Below, piece by piece: positions 1 to 18,502 of a stretch of DNA of 64,000 nt (position 1 is its first letter; every line of letters starts with the position of its first letter). Made by a program: the position numbers and the translations under genes. This DNA is from Lingula anatina (Eukaryota > Brachiopoda > Lingulata > Lingulida > Lingulidae), in the NCBI RefSeq assembly GCF_001039355.2, contig NW_019775483.1, positions 215,559 to 279,558 of the forward strand. The letters run 5' to 3'. The notes below the pieces were generated by a model. It was not told the DNA's origin and searched no databases. It saw only the letters and a program-made list of their open reading frames with translations.

Positions 1-3000
1 TCACACCATCAAGTCTGAAAAATACAGTGTAAAGAGTTATCTTACTTATAAAAACATTTTAAAACATTATGTATTTACTTAAGTTTTAAATATCAGTATC
101 TTTATACCATGTAAAGCACAGAATAAAACAAAAATAATCTTAATTTCAGATATAAAAGGTTCCATAAAATTCAAACAATTGTACTGTTTCGTAAATTTCT
201 TCTTCGAAATTGACTTACTTCTAACTGTCAACTGGAAATATTGATTTCAACTGCACCAATATCAATTAAATAAGCATTAAGCAATTTCTGTAAATTTTCC
301 TTTAGTAATATAATAATCCTTACTTCTCCATAGCCTTCATATTGGGAGCATTGATCCTCTGAATGGTGTTCTGCATATCTGCCACTGCTTTCACCATAGA
401 GTCATGCTTCTTCTTGATCTCATCAGACTGCACCAGCTGAACACACAGGAGAACAGGGATTTAAAATATTAGTCACTTGTGTCATCAGTTAAGACAAAAA
501 ACAACACAAAGGAGAACAGGATTTTGAAATATTAGACACTCAATTAGTTATAATGGAAAGCAATTTTCATGTGAACAATTAAAATGAATTGTCTCTAATA
601 CCCTTATCTTAGAAATTGTCTAAAAATGTTAATGTATGTTTTCACTTCATTAAGGCTAAAAAAAGTACTTTCAACAGAATAACATTACATTTTGGCCTTG
701 AGCAATGGTCACACATGTAAGAATTCCATTGGAAAAAGTCTCTTCACTTCAGATTCATAAAATATTTGGGAAATCAACCTAATGAAAAAGAAAAAAAAAA
801 TTTTTCAAAGCTTTGACCCTTCATAAAGCAATCCTTACATCCAGCAGGTCCTCGTCCAGCATATCGTAGTTGACCAGGATCTTAGCCTCCTTCTCGTAGA
901 TGGCCTTGGCACCCTGGCTGCTCATGCTGTCGTAAGTGGTGCTCTCTCCTGGTTCTGCCTGACTGGACGTGTCCGCGTCCTGGGTGATGTCATCCATCGT
1001 GCCCTGCTTTAACGGGAGTTTGATGTCCTCCATCTGGAAGTGCATGGATTGTTTATGTTAGGTTTGCATTTCCTTAAGTTCATGGGTAAAAGCTGTAAAA
1101 ACTAAAAATCCTGTAGCTTGCAATTTCTCATCGCATTTAAACCATATGAAAAAACGATCAAATTGCAGACTGAAAATCCCAAAATCAGTCGTAATCCTGT
1201 AAACTTTCACCCATGCTCAAGTTGCAGTACACCTATTTTAGATTATTCTAAAAAGAATTATTTAGGTCCTAGAGCTGTTACATGATACCAGAATTTAAGA
1301 AATGTTACAATAGGCAGTAAATAAAAAAATTAACACATAAAAGTCCCATGATATTTTCAGCTGGCTGCATATGTAGTGGAAACTAACTTTGCAAGTCTTC
1401 AGTAAGCTATGCCTGTCTGCTTTCTTCTGTTCCAGCTTGGTCTCTAGAGACGTGATAGTCTTCTGTATGGCGGCAATCTCCTTCTGCTGTGAGGACAACT
1501 GCTTTCTGACCTCTGCAATCTCCGTCTCCATGTCATCAAACTGGGACTTGGCCGTGATCTTTGACTGCTTCATCTGTTCCGCGTTCTGCATTTCTTCATC
1601 TATGACCTATAAGGGAGGAATGAACAGATATTACTTTTTTCTTTTCTTGGCCAAAGACACCCCTCGTTACAAAAATTAAAAACAAAAAAATAAAACTATT
1701 TAAAATCCAAATTTGTTTCTCTTCATCTACAACAAATTGTGAAAAAAGCAACTTACAAATATGGACATCTCTTCTTATACAAAATCCAAGTTTTGCTTTT
1801 TGTTAAACTAAGGCAGTTTTCAAAACAATAATGTCAGTATGTACAGAATTTCAAACAATAGAAAATAACCAGAAACAATGAAAAATAAACTCATTCCACA
1901 CCTTCATCTGCCTAGCTTCATCCTTCTTCAACTTTTCCAATTCATTTTCATCTTCCTTGATGAGACGTTCCCACTTCTTCACACTGGCCAGGGAGTCCCG
2001 CGACCTCTCGTATTCCAGCTGATTCTGCAGACGGGACTTCTGGTCATCAAATTCCAGCCTCTTCTTGTAGCGCTCTTGTTGTGCTCGTAGCTCTCTCTCC
2101 TCATATTGCCTGCAATATAAAATTTGATAGTTAAGTGCATAATTGAAGCGTTTCCAATAAGTTGTTTTGTGCAAATTAATATTAATTCCACATTTATTCC
2201 AACATCTGGTGATCTTTTATCCAGTGCATCAAAAACCTAACAAGTTACAACCATGATCTCTTTTCTTCTTAAAATATTTTCAAACTCCTCTAAATGTTTC
2301 TTTTTCCAGACCTCTATCACACCCACCTAATATTGTCCACTCCAATCTGAGCACAGAAATCTCTGAACACCACGTCCTCCACTCTGTTCATCTTGTCCTT
2401 GATATGACGAATCTCCTCCGCACGCTGGTTCATACGCGCCTCTATCTCCAGGATTCTGGGCTATAATAATAACATAAATAACACTGCCAAACTTTATTGT
2501 ATTATATTTTCATCATTCACTGTCAGAGAGTAGAAAACAATTTTTTTCATCAAATTTGAGAGTTAAGGGTTTTGAGCCATTATGTGCTCAGCTTTAAAAC
2601 TCTTTAATCATTTCAATAACTGACCTCTCCAGTGACACAATGTTAGTGGTTGAATAATGACATTTGAAGAAAGAACTCAGTTAGGAATGCTAAGTGCCAG
2701 GCCTTTTACCTCAAAGGTCTCATACTGCTGTGTGTAGTTGATAATATCTTCTTTTTTCTTCCTCATCTGGCGATCCTGTCAAACACAAATATAAATTTAT
2801 ACTAGTGGCAGCGTTTAGTAAGAGAGAATACCATGCAAATTAAATATGCTATTAAAAAATAAGTAATTCACAATAGTGGCACACTGAAGAGTTTGTTCGC
2901 AGTACACACACATACACACTCACATACAAACACATTATTAGCTGACAAAGAAACGTGGCATTTTTAAATCAGTAACTACCAGTATTGTCTAAATCATAAC

Positions 3001-3770
3001 TTCCAACGTTATCTCTATCATAAGTCAGTGCTATTCCTATAATAATTTACAGCGTTTCTTCTATCATAACTCACTACATGTTATCTGCACCATAACTTAC
3101 TGTGTTATCTCTATCAGTGGCAGAATACTTGAGGCGGGTCTCCAGTCCTTTGATCTGTGACTTGGCATTGTTCAGTTCCGACTCCTTCCTCTTCTTCTTC
3201 ATCTGTTCCTTGAGTTCGTCAGTCAACTTGTCCTTCCTTGCCTTCAGCTGACTAAGCTGCTTTTCGTCCCATCTCCTGGCACGCGCCTTCAGGTCACTGG
3301 AAATTGTCAGAGACAATATAGTTTTGATGACAGTATATCAGGGTATTCCTTATTATTCCTTGTATTCCTTACATTAGCAACTGACTGACATTGTAGTCTC
3401 AAAATGAAACATTTTACAAGGTAATAAATTATCTGGATGGACTGGTCAAATTATTTATTGACACAGATAAATTTTTATTAAAAATGATAAACTCTTCAAT
3501 TTTACAATTTTTTCATGAATAAATTTTTTAAGTTAATTACTTCACCAAGAAGGAGCCTCTAAATTCATGCCACTGTCCAACTCTATCCAATAAATCTGGC
3601 ATTATTTTTTTCCTTTAACGGATTGTTCATATATCCTGCTATTATCAAACTGTACACAAGTATTGAACAGAGGTATTTTATCAATGAATTGCATTAACAA
3701 GCACTGCTTACCTAGCACCTCCAGAAATGACCCCTGACTTCTGGAACAGTGTACCATCCAGTGCTACTGT
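1..3770 (-). CDS. SMC1A: SMC1 exons 14-22, cassette copy A (second tandem copy, cut by window edge)
   Basis: A second copy of the same nine exons, on the same strand and in the same order: 3770-3712, 3296-3101, 2775-2710, 2460-2327, 2109-1902, 1606-1388, 1033-839, 436-324, and 14 to beyond position 1. Every complete exon has the same length and phase as in copy B. By eye there are about 34 base differences in about 1200 coding bases, and only two change the protein, both in exon 16 (KKK here, KNQ in copy B). The exon 19 donor is GTTAGT here and GTAAGT in copy B. The joining sequence holds an undetermined base at 3917. Copy A presumably continues into the genuine C-terminal exons beyond the window. 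The tandem arrangement could be genomic or an unmerged second haplotype. The exon calls are firm, the arrangement is not. Confidence 0.88.
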
Positions 3771-3916
3771 CTGAAATTAATAGAAATAACATTTACATTT
3801 AACAAAAGAGTAATATCTACCAAAATCGTAAGGGAGCAATGATCAAAATATTCTAGGTTACAAGTGAAATAGAAAACACTATTTGCACTAAAAAGAAGGA
3901 AAAGAAAAAAAACAAG

Positions 3917-3917
3917 N
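3917..3917. other. Single undetermined base at the duplication junction
   Basis: An isolated N flanked by A-rich sequence on the left and a run of about 19 T on the right. It lies exactly where homology between the two cassette copies ends, so it is a likely contig join. One other isolated N occurs at 42208 in a CT microsatellite, so a single N alone does not prove a join. Confidence 0.7.
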
Positions 3918-4204
3918 TTGTTTTTTTTTTTTTTTTTTCATAAAAGCTGAATTAAGTAAGAAAGATTTATTTCGTGGAAAAACCAAGTTTGAGGCATGTA
4001 GGAATGTTAAACAACTTCAAGTAACAGTCAAAACTTTATAATTCTTTTCTAGATGGGGGCTGAAGTTGCTGCATTTTCCTCTGTCACAATGAAATGAGTA
4101 TTATATAGTATTACATAAAAATATTATAAATAACAATCATCCTTTAACCTTGGTCTAGATAAAATGTTTTGAAATGTGAAATGTTCACATTTTCTTTTTT
4201 CAAG

Positions 4205-4266
4205 TTATGAAATATCTTCTTATTAATGAATTTCTTATTATGAAATATCTTCTTATTAATGAATTT
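4205..4266. repeat. 33-bp direct repeat next to the exon 22B donor
   Basis: A block beginning TTATGAAATATCTTCTTATT occurs twice with a period of 33 bases, ending immediately before the GTAAAT donor of exon 22B. It is absent from the other introns of the gene. Confidence 0.75.
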
Positions 4267-4268
4267 AC

Positions 4269-7200
4269 CTTGTAAATTTCATCAATCCTGTTGGACACAT
4301 GTTCGAAGCATGCCATGAAGCGATCATATCTCTCCTTGCGGACTTTCTCAAAGGCTTGTTTGGCTTTCTTTGCTCGGCGACGGGCCTGTTCAAAATCTTC
4401 TGAAGTCTCATGGAGCCTTTCCTTTACACCATCAAGTCTGAAAAATACAGTGTAAAGAGTTATCTTACTTATAAAAACATTTTAAAACATTATGTATTTA
4501 CTTAAGTTTTAAATATCAGTATCTTTATACCATGTAAAGCACAGAATAAAACAAAAATAATCTTAATTTCAGATATAAAAGGTTCCATAAAATTCAAACA
4601 ATTGTACTGTTTCGTAAATTTCTTCTTCGAAATTGACTTACTTCTAACTGTCAACCGGAAATATTGATTTCAACTGCACCAATATCAATTAAATAAGCAT
4701 TAAGCAATTTCTGTAAATTTTCCTTTAGTAATATAATAATCCTTACTTCTCCATAGCCTTCATATTGGGAGCATTGATCCTCTGAATGGTGTTCTGCATA
4801 TCTGCCACTGCTTTCACCATAGAGTCATGCTTCTTCTTGATCTCATCAGACTGCACCAGCTGAACACACAGGAGAACAGGGATTTAAAATATTAGTCACT
4901 TGTGACATCAGTTAAGACAAAAAACAACACAAAGGAGAACAGGATTTTGAAATATTAGACACTCAATTAGTTATAATGGAAAGCAATTTTCATGTGAACA
5001 ATTAAAATGAATTGTCTCTAATACCCTTATCTTAGAAATTGTCTAAAAATGTTAATGTATGTTTTCACTTCATTAAGGCTAAAAAAAGTACTTTCAACAG
5101 AATAACATTACATTTTGGCCTTGAGCAATGGTCACACATGTAAGAATTCCATTGGAAAAAGTCTCTTCACTTCAGATTCATAAAATATTTGGGAAATCAA
5201 CCTAATGAAAAAGAAAAAAAAAATTTTTCAAAGCTTTGACCCTTCATAAAGCAATCCTTACATCCAGCAGGTCCTCGTCCAGCATATCGTAGTTGACCAG
5301 GATTTTAGCCTCCTTCTCGTAGATGGCCTTGGCACCCTGGCTGCTCATGCTGTCGTAAGTGGTGCTCTCTCCTGGTTCTGCCTGACTGGACGTGTCCGCG
5401 TCCTGGGTGATGTCATCCATCGTGCCCTGCTTTAACGGGAGTTTGATGTCCTCCATCTGGAAGTGCATGGATTGTTTATGTTAGGTTTGCATTTCCTTAA
5501 GTTCATGGGTAAAAGCTGTAAAAACTAAAAATCCTGTAGCTTGCAATTTCTCATCGCATTTAAACCATATGAAAAAACGATCAAATTGCACCCATGCTCA
5601 AGTTGCAGTACACCTTCTTTAGATTATTCTTAAAAGAATCATTTAGATCTTAGAGCTGTTACATGATACCAGAATAAACTTATTAAGAAATGTTACAGTA
5701 GGCAGTAAATAAAAATATTAACACATATAAGTGCCATGATATTTTTAGCTGGCTGCATATGTAGTGGAAACTTACTTTGCAAGTCTTCAGTAAGCTATGC
5801 CTGTCTGCTTTCTTCTGTTCCAGCTTGGTCTCTAGTGAGGTAATGGTCTTCTGTATGGCGGCAATCTCCTTCTGCTGCGAGGACAGCTGCTTTCTGACCT
5901 CCGCAATCTCCGTCTCCATGTCATCAAACTGGGACTTGGCCGTGATCTTTGACTGCTTCATCTGTTCCGCGTTCTGCATTTCTTCATCTATGACCTATAA
6001 GGGAGGAATGAACAGATATTACTTTTTTCTTTGCTTGACCAAAGTTTAAAATACCGACACCCCTCATTACAAATATTAAAAACAAAAAAATTAAACTATT
6101 TAAGATCCAAATTTGTATCTCTGAATCTACAACAAATTGTGAAAAAGAGCAACTAACATAAAATGGATATCATTCCTTTCACATAATTCAAGACCAGCTA
6201 TTTGTTAAACTATGGTACATTTAATGTCAGTAAAACAATTATGTCAGTATGTACAGAATTTCAAACAATAGAAAATAACCGTAAACAATGAAAAATAAAC
6301 TCATTCCACACCTTCATCTGCCTAGCTTCATCCTTCTTCAACTTTTCCAATTCATTTTCATCTTCCTTGATGAGACGTTCCCACTTCTTCACACTGGCCA
6401 GGGAGTCCCGCGACCTCTCGTATTCCAGCTGATTTTGCAGACGGGACTTCTGGTCGTCAAATTCCAGCCTCTTCTTGTAGCGCTCTTGTTGTGCTCGTAG
6501 CTCTCTTTCCTCATATTGCCTGCAATATAAAATTTGATAGTTAAGTGCATAATTGAACCGTTTCCAATAAGTTTTGTGCAAATTAATATTTATTCCACAT
6601 TTATTCCAACATCTGGCGATCTTTTATCCAATGCATCAAAAACCTAACAAGTTACAACCTGATCTCTTTTCTTCTTAAAATATTTTCAAACTCCTCTAAA
6701 GATTTCTTTTTCCAGACCTCTGTCATACCCACCTAATATTGTCCACTCCAATCTGAGCACAGAAATCTCTGAACACGACATCCTCCACTCTATTCATCTT
6801 GTCCTTGATGTGGCGGATTTCCTCTGCACGCTGGTTCATACGAGCCTCTATCTCCAGGATTCTGGGCTATAATAAATAATATAAATAATATAAATTATTT
6901 TAATAAAGAAAGAAAGAAAGAAATAAATTAATAGCATTAGTAATTTTTATTTTATTCTCATTTTCATCATTCACTGTCAGAGAGTACAAAATCAGCATTT
7001 TTTTTTTTTTCATCAAATTTGGGAGTTAATGGTTTTGAGCCATTGTGTGCTCAGCTTCGAAATGCTTAATCATTTCAGTAACTGACCTCTCCAGTGACAC
7101 AATGTTATTGGTTGAATAAAGACATTTGAAGAGAGAACTCAGTTAGGAATGCTAAGTGCTAGATGTCTTACCTCAAAGGTCTCATACTGCTGTGTGTAGT

Positions 7201-8286
7201 TGATGATATCTTCTTGGTTCTTCCTCATCTGCCGATCCTGTCAAACACAAATATAAATATATACCAGTGGCAGTATACAGTAAGAGGGAAGACCGTGCGT
7301 GTGAAAAAATGCAGGGAAGAAATAAATGAATTAATAAAAGTCCAATGGATCATTGAATTTTAGCCAAAATGTCTAAATATTGAAAACAGTAAACTGAGCC
7401 AATTATGGTCCTGGAAAGTTTAAACCTCATTCTATTAGATTAAATGTGCTAATAAAAAATAAGTAAAGAAATTCACAATATTGGCAATTAAAATATTTGT
7501 TCCTGGTAAACATAAGCACATACACACTTACGCATTAACACATTAGGAATATGATATTAAGTAAGTGATAAAACTTTCAGTGTCACATGTGATAACTCAC
7601 TGTGTTATCTGTGTCATAACTTACAGTGTTATCTCTATCAGTGGCAGAATACTTGAGGCGGGTCTCCAGTCCTTTGATCTGTGACTTGGCATTGTTCAGT
7701 TCTGACTCTTTCCTCTTCTTCTTCATCTGTTCCTTGAGTTCATCAGTCAACTTGTCCTTCCTTGCCTTCAGCTGGCTCAGCTGCTTCTCGTCCCATCTCC
7801 TGGCCCGCGCCTTCAGGTCACTGGAAATCATCAGAGACAAGTTTTATAGTTTTGATGACAGCATATCAGGGTATTCTTTATTATTCCTTACATTAGCAAC
7901 TGACCGACACTCTAGTCTCAACCTGAGACATTTCACAAGGTAATAAATGATCTGGATGGACTGGTCAGCTTATTTATTGACACAGATAAATTTTTTCTAA
8001 AAAATAAACTCTTCAATTTTACAATTTTTTCATGACTAAATTTTTAAAGTTAATTACTTCACCAAGAAGGAGCCTCTAAATTCATGCCACTGTCCAACTC
8101 TATCCAATAAATCTGGCAATATTTTTTCCTCTAATAGATTCTGTTCATATCCTGCTACTATCAAACAGAACACAAGTATTAAACAGTGGTATATTATCAG
8201 TGAATTACTTTAACAGGCACAGCTTACCTAGCACCTCCAGAAATGACACCTGACTTCTGGAACAGTGTACCATCCAGTGCTACTGT
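4269..8286 (-). CDS. SMC1A: SMC1 exons 14-22, cassette copy B (adjacent to exon 13)
   Basis: End of the hinge and the C-terminal coiled coil of SMC1. Exons (high to low): 8286-8228, 7820-7625, 7237-7172, 6866-6733, 6519-6312, 5994-5776, 5456-5262, 4859-4747, 4437-4269. They total 1359 bases, exactly 453 codons, entering and leaving in phase 0. Recognisable pieces are the GVISGGA turn followed by [13 protein letters not shown], the [12 protein letters not shown] acidic linker, and RIDEIYK at the end of exon 22, which corresponds to the human position just before the C-terminal ATPase lobe. With exons 1-13 this gives 1093 residues, close to the human count at the same point. The next SMC1 exon to the left is not the expected signature-motif exon but a second copy of exon 14. 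Exon 15 has a duplicated donor (see findings). Confidence 0.93.
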
Positions 8287-8690
8287 CTGAAATTAATAGA
8301 AATAACATTTACATTTAACCAAAGAGTAATATCTACCAAAATCGTAAGGGAGCAATGATCAAAATATTCTAGGTTACAAGTGAATTAGAAAACACTATTT
8401 GCCCTAAAAAGAAGGAAAAGAAAAAAAAAAGGAAAACACTTTTTCTTCACTTGCATCTTATTTAAAAGTGAAAGAAAATAACCTCAAAAAATTCAACCTT
8501 TCAATTTTGTCTCGATAAATCTGCAAGTTTTAAGCCAAAATTGAGCACAAGGTTTTCAAGGTTTTACTCAAATAATTAATTGGAGGAGGGAGGGGGGGGG
8601 TTTAACCATTTAAATTGTTCCTGAAAAATCATCAGATTTAAATTTATACTGAAATAAACAAATTTTTATAGATATCAAATGTCTGCCTAC

Positions 8691-14729
<6,039 letters not shown>

Positions 14730-15520
14730 CTTGGAGATATTGCCAGCTTCCTGCACCAGCTAAATGACTGCGATCGATTTCCACTTATAGATACAAACAA
14801 AACAATAAATTCGCTTGATTTGCGGCGACCTACATTTCGCGGGAACAAAGTGTCAGTAATTTCTCGTGTCATTGATAGATGGCGCTGTACAAGAAATAAA
14901 AATACAATAACGAATAATGTCACAACATATTTTCATCGATAAATCATCCAATTCAAGCAGTCAGGAATTATATAATGGGAGGTGTTTACCAAATATTTCA
15001 TTAAATGTTTCTTTATTATCTGTCTTACAACAGTCAACTTTATTGCTTATTTTCTTCACTTTGAACGACCTCTTTCGTCAAAAAGGGAATGTAGCCTAAA
15101 AGTGTTTGCAAAGGGCAATTTGATTGGATTACTTCCCAACCTATTCTTGTACTCTTGGGCAAATTTGGACTAATTATTTGTACATTGTCTGCAAAAAAAC
15201 TGAAGAAAACTAGCAATTGAAATAAATTTACAATGTATGCATATGTCTTTTTGAAAATGTCTGGCAAATTTAAAAAGATTTCGGATACTTTTTCTTGAGA
15301 GCACTAGCACCCAGTTCAACCAATGAGAACCTTGGACAGACAATATCCCTTGGTTTCTAAAACGTTGATGTAGCAACAAAGAGGGCATGTACAATAGCCG
15401 GTCTCCAACAAACAGTCTCCAGAGTTTCGCGATATAATCGGTGTGTTAGAAGTGATAACTGGAAGATATTACCTGAGAGGGTTCATTTAAAGGCAAAGAA
15501 CAGCACAGATAGCCTCTAAA
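14730..15520. promoter_or_regulatory. Head-to-head spacer (bidirectional promoter region) between SMC1 and RIBC
   Basis: The 791 bases between the SMC1 ATG (minus strand, 14729) and the RIBC ATG (plus strand, 15521) contain no other coding sequence and must hold both 5'UTRs and promoters. A CCAAT box is at 15320-15324. A candidate RFX X-box is at 15364-15377. No clear TATA box was seen. Human SMC1A and SMC1B also lie head-to-head with RIBC1 and RIBC2 (established knowledge), which supports a shared promoter. Transcription starts cannot be placed from sequence alone. Confidence 0.7.
15364..15377 (+). promoter_or_regulatory. Candidate RFX X-box upstream of RIBC
   Basis: GTTGATGTAGCAAC consists of a right half-site matching RGYAAC perfectly and a left half-site matching GTNRCC at four of six positions, with a two-base spacer. 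It lies about 145 bases before the start codon of a ciliary gene, where RFX sites are typical. One such match can occur by chance. Confidence 0.35.
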
Positions 15521-17574
15521 ATGGCTTATAAATTGGATCTACCGATCGACTTGAAGGAGGCAGCCTCCATCGAGAGGCGACGAAATATGGAGGAGGAGAG
15601 AAAATCGCGAATTTTTAACGCCAAAGTTCGCCTTATCGGCATAGATCGCCAGGCTGTAGAACAGCAAGTAAGAGACAGGAAAGAGATGGAGGAAATGGAA
15701 AGGAGGCGTCACGAAGCCTTTGGTATGTAATTCTTCCGAATAAATACAAGTGGTTATTTGAAAACTTTCTTTTACTTTTTTACTAGTAATATAATATTAG
15801 CATCAGAATGGTTAAAATACAGGTAGCAAAGTTTATTCCGTACTTCTTGTTTGCACATTCTATTGAGTACAAATTTGGAGGAAAACGATTGATATTCCAA
15901 TCAATTTGTGTGAATTATTATTATCATTAATAATAATAATGTATTTATTAACCTTAATACAAAATTTATCTTAAAATATCCTTGTTTGATTTCGTAAACT
16001 GAATATTTCCACTATAATCCTTATCTGCTTTACAGCTGCTGATGCAGTCAGATGTGACAGGATTGCTGAACTTCTCACCAAGAGACAGGAGCATGATATC
16101 CGCCAGCTAAACCACGCCCTAAATGAATTCCGCCAACTCCACCAACAGCCTTCCAATCGCAGGGAGTGGGATTTATATGACCCCGATTCACTGAAAAAAG
16201 ACAAGCCAGCAAGAGTATCAGACGACGACCCTCGCTGCGGCATCTCCGGCTTACAGAAATTTGATGGGGAGGACCTGAATAACAAGGCCCGTACTAAATA
16301 CCAACAAGAGCAGCTGAGGGAATGGTCCGAGAGGCAGAAGAAGGAGAGAGAACAGGCAGAGGAGAACCAGAGAAAGGCAGATAGGTTGTATGAACTGAAG
16401 ATGAGGGAGTTAGATGAAAGAGCTATGGAGCTGCAGAAGGCAGAGGAAGCCTGCAGGAGAGCCATCAACCATGCACAGAAAGACTTTAACCATGCACTGG
16501 TAAGCAGATATAATTGTAAAATTCAATTTATATTTGTTTAGCTGAAATTAAAAAGTAGTCATAGCAAGATATTAGAGATTATTCTGTTAGTTATTTCCTT
16601 TAACAAGGAACAAATATATACATGTAAAATCTAGAAAATAGTGGCAATTCTAGAAAGTTGAAATACACCCTTTTATTAAAAAATTGCACCATTAATGATG
16701 TTTACATTTCCTGTGATATTGTAAAAATTTTACTAATTGTCCTTTTTTTTAAATTCTAGGCTGCAGAGCAAGCAGAGAAACGTCGCTTGAACAAGCAGCA
16801 GGAAGAAGACGACAACGCCACAGAATTAGCCAATCACATCTATGGCGATGTCTTGACGGAAAATCCCGCAGTGGCTCAGAGTGCCTGGGGTCCTCACAGG
16901 GTCATCACTGACCGCTGGAAGGGGATGAGTCCAAAGCAGTTAGATGACATAAAGAAAACACAAGATAGACAGAGGAAAGAGAATGAGGTAAATGCCACAG
17001 TGGTGATAATTTAGGGATGAAGAGTTGAAATCATAGTAGTATTACTTGTTAGCCTTGTGTTACTTCTATACATTTTCCAAAAAAATGGAAAGGATAGAGT
17101 GTGTTATTTATGTAAAATCTAGTCATCAAAACTAAAATTGTGCATGAAATTTGAGTTTTACATTACAACTTGATCATAAGATGTTAAGTAGAGACTGTAA
17201 TAAATTTAAGTCATGACGTTCCTGTATAAATTTTGATATTTAATTGACAGTAGAGAGTGATCTGAGGAATTCAAGTCAAAAGATATAAAGAACAATGCGT
17301 AATTTACATTCCATTATTTTTTCAGCGTTTGAGACAAGAGGAAGATCTCAGAAACAAAGAATGGGATGCTCATCGTGTAGCGCATGCACGTGCAGGCATG
17401 CTTATTGAGCGGGAACTAGATAGGCAAAAGAAGGAAATTTTGAAACAGCAAGCAGAAGAAAACCGTCGCCTTGCCTCAGAGCAGAAGGCAAGCAAGGACT
17501 ATTTATACAAGGAAGTTTACACAAATCCACCCACAGCTTCGTATTTTATGCAGTTTAACACGTCAACACGATAA
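15521..17574 (+). CDS. RIBC2: RIB43A-like coiled-coil protein (RIBC family), four exons
   Basis: Protein of the RIB43A family, which lies inside the A-tubule of ciliary and flagellar doublet microtubules and stabilises the protofilament ribbon. Exons: 15521-15722, 16036-16499, 16760-16987, 17326-17574, giving 380 residues, the usual family size. The start MAYKLDLPIDLKEAASIERR is followed by RIFNAKVRLIGID, the hallmark block at the N-terminus of RIBC1/RIBC2. Nearly all of the rest is charged coiled coil (many KRQ, EER and QKA heptads), with the conserved DPRCGISGLQKFDGED motif around residues 135-150 and a YGDVLTENPAVAQSA block around 245. Splice phases all agree. It is divergently paired with SMC1, and its expression may be tied to ciliated cells or sperm through the X-box candidate. 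Vertebrates have two paralogues, so the symbol is a best guess between RIBC1 and RIBC2. Confidence 0.93.
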
Positions 17575-18470
17575 AACTCGAGACTGCTCTGACAATGTTG
17601 GTTTTTAACTGCAGCTAACAAATGGTCACTGATCTTAGTGATCACAAAATTAATGGTGGAAACTCTGACCAGAACACTGGATATCAGAGTTATTCATCAT
17701 TGATTTCAAAGAGGCATAATTTTATTGGAAAGAATCAGAAAAAATGTATTTATTGCACCAACCACCTCTTCCATTGTGCCTCAGAGAAATGTGTATTAAT
17801 TTTTTTACTTGAAAGAGGTCATGTTGAGACTGATCCTTTTTGTATCATAAATATTAATGTTGTCGTATTTTCTATTTGCAATAATTCTCTATTTTGACTG
17901 TAGCAAATGTTAGTAGTTTTGAAAAGGCTACGGAGGTTACAAATTGTATTTACATCCACTTTAAATGTTGATGCCAACACGAGTAATTTGTTGAATAAGT
18001 TAACAGTGATAACTATCAAGTGATATTTTGCTTTGTACCAGTATTAAAGTGAAAGACGTTATGAGATTCTGAAATGAATTGCACTTTAAGATCCTTTGGG
18101 CAATTATTATTGTAGCTGGATTTGAAGGATTTTGTCATTGTAACTTTAAAGCAACGTTCTCTAAAAACTTCTAAATGACTGATCACAAAATAGTTTGTTG
18201 GTAAGATAATTAAAATAGTATTATTTTATGAATGCCAAACTCGTAGTTTGCATACCATGCCAAGTACTTTTCACAATACGTGGAATGTTTTTTCCTCACT
18301 TTCTGTAGCAATAACTACACTCAAGTGCCCTGTAAACTAACTGTAAAGTTAATGAATTGAAGTGCTCATTGATATGCCATGGTGTATATCAAATACTGGT
18401 ATTATTGTTATGTATTTACTGATCACTGTTCAGCAGTATCAATAAATGACTTAAAATAAACAAGGTGTTC
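17575..18470 (+). other. RIBC 3' untranslated region
   Basis: AT-rich non-coding sequence following the RIBC stop codon. A canonical AATAAA is at 18441-18446, so the transcript probably ends near 18460-18470. ORFs in this stretch are short and show no family resemblance. Confidence 0.55.
18441..18446 (+). terminator. Probable RIBC polyadenylation signal
   Basis: AATAAA about 870 bases downstream of the stop codon, the clearest canonical signal before a fold-back element begins at 18503. Confidence 0.5.
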
Positions 18471-18502
18471 TTATTCTTATTTGTACGCTTAACAGATTGT
18501 AT

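Larger units (their letters stand above)
1..8430. repeat. Tandem duplication of a ~4.4 kb SMC1 segment (1-3916 and ~4424-8430)
   Basis: Positions 1 to about 3916 align with about 4424 to 8430, introns included. The offset grows from 4423 at exon 22 to 4516 at exon 14 because of intron indels. Similarity is nearly complete over 1-1150 versus 4424-5570, lower around exons 15-19, and high again beside exon 14. The match stops at the single N at 3917. The roughly 350 bases between 3918 and 4268 are unique and form the start of the intron after exon 22B. Confidence 0.95.

Noticed and set aside
1-8286. Mutually exclusive alternative exons as the reason for the SMC1 duplication
   Set aside because: Nine exons with introns are copied as a block and the proteins are nearly identical, unlike typical diverged alternative-exon arrays.
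15971-16468. 165-codon open frame on the minus strand, serine/leucine-rich
   Set aside because: Antisense shadow of RIBC exon 2 coiled coil.
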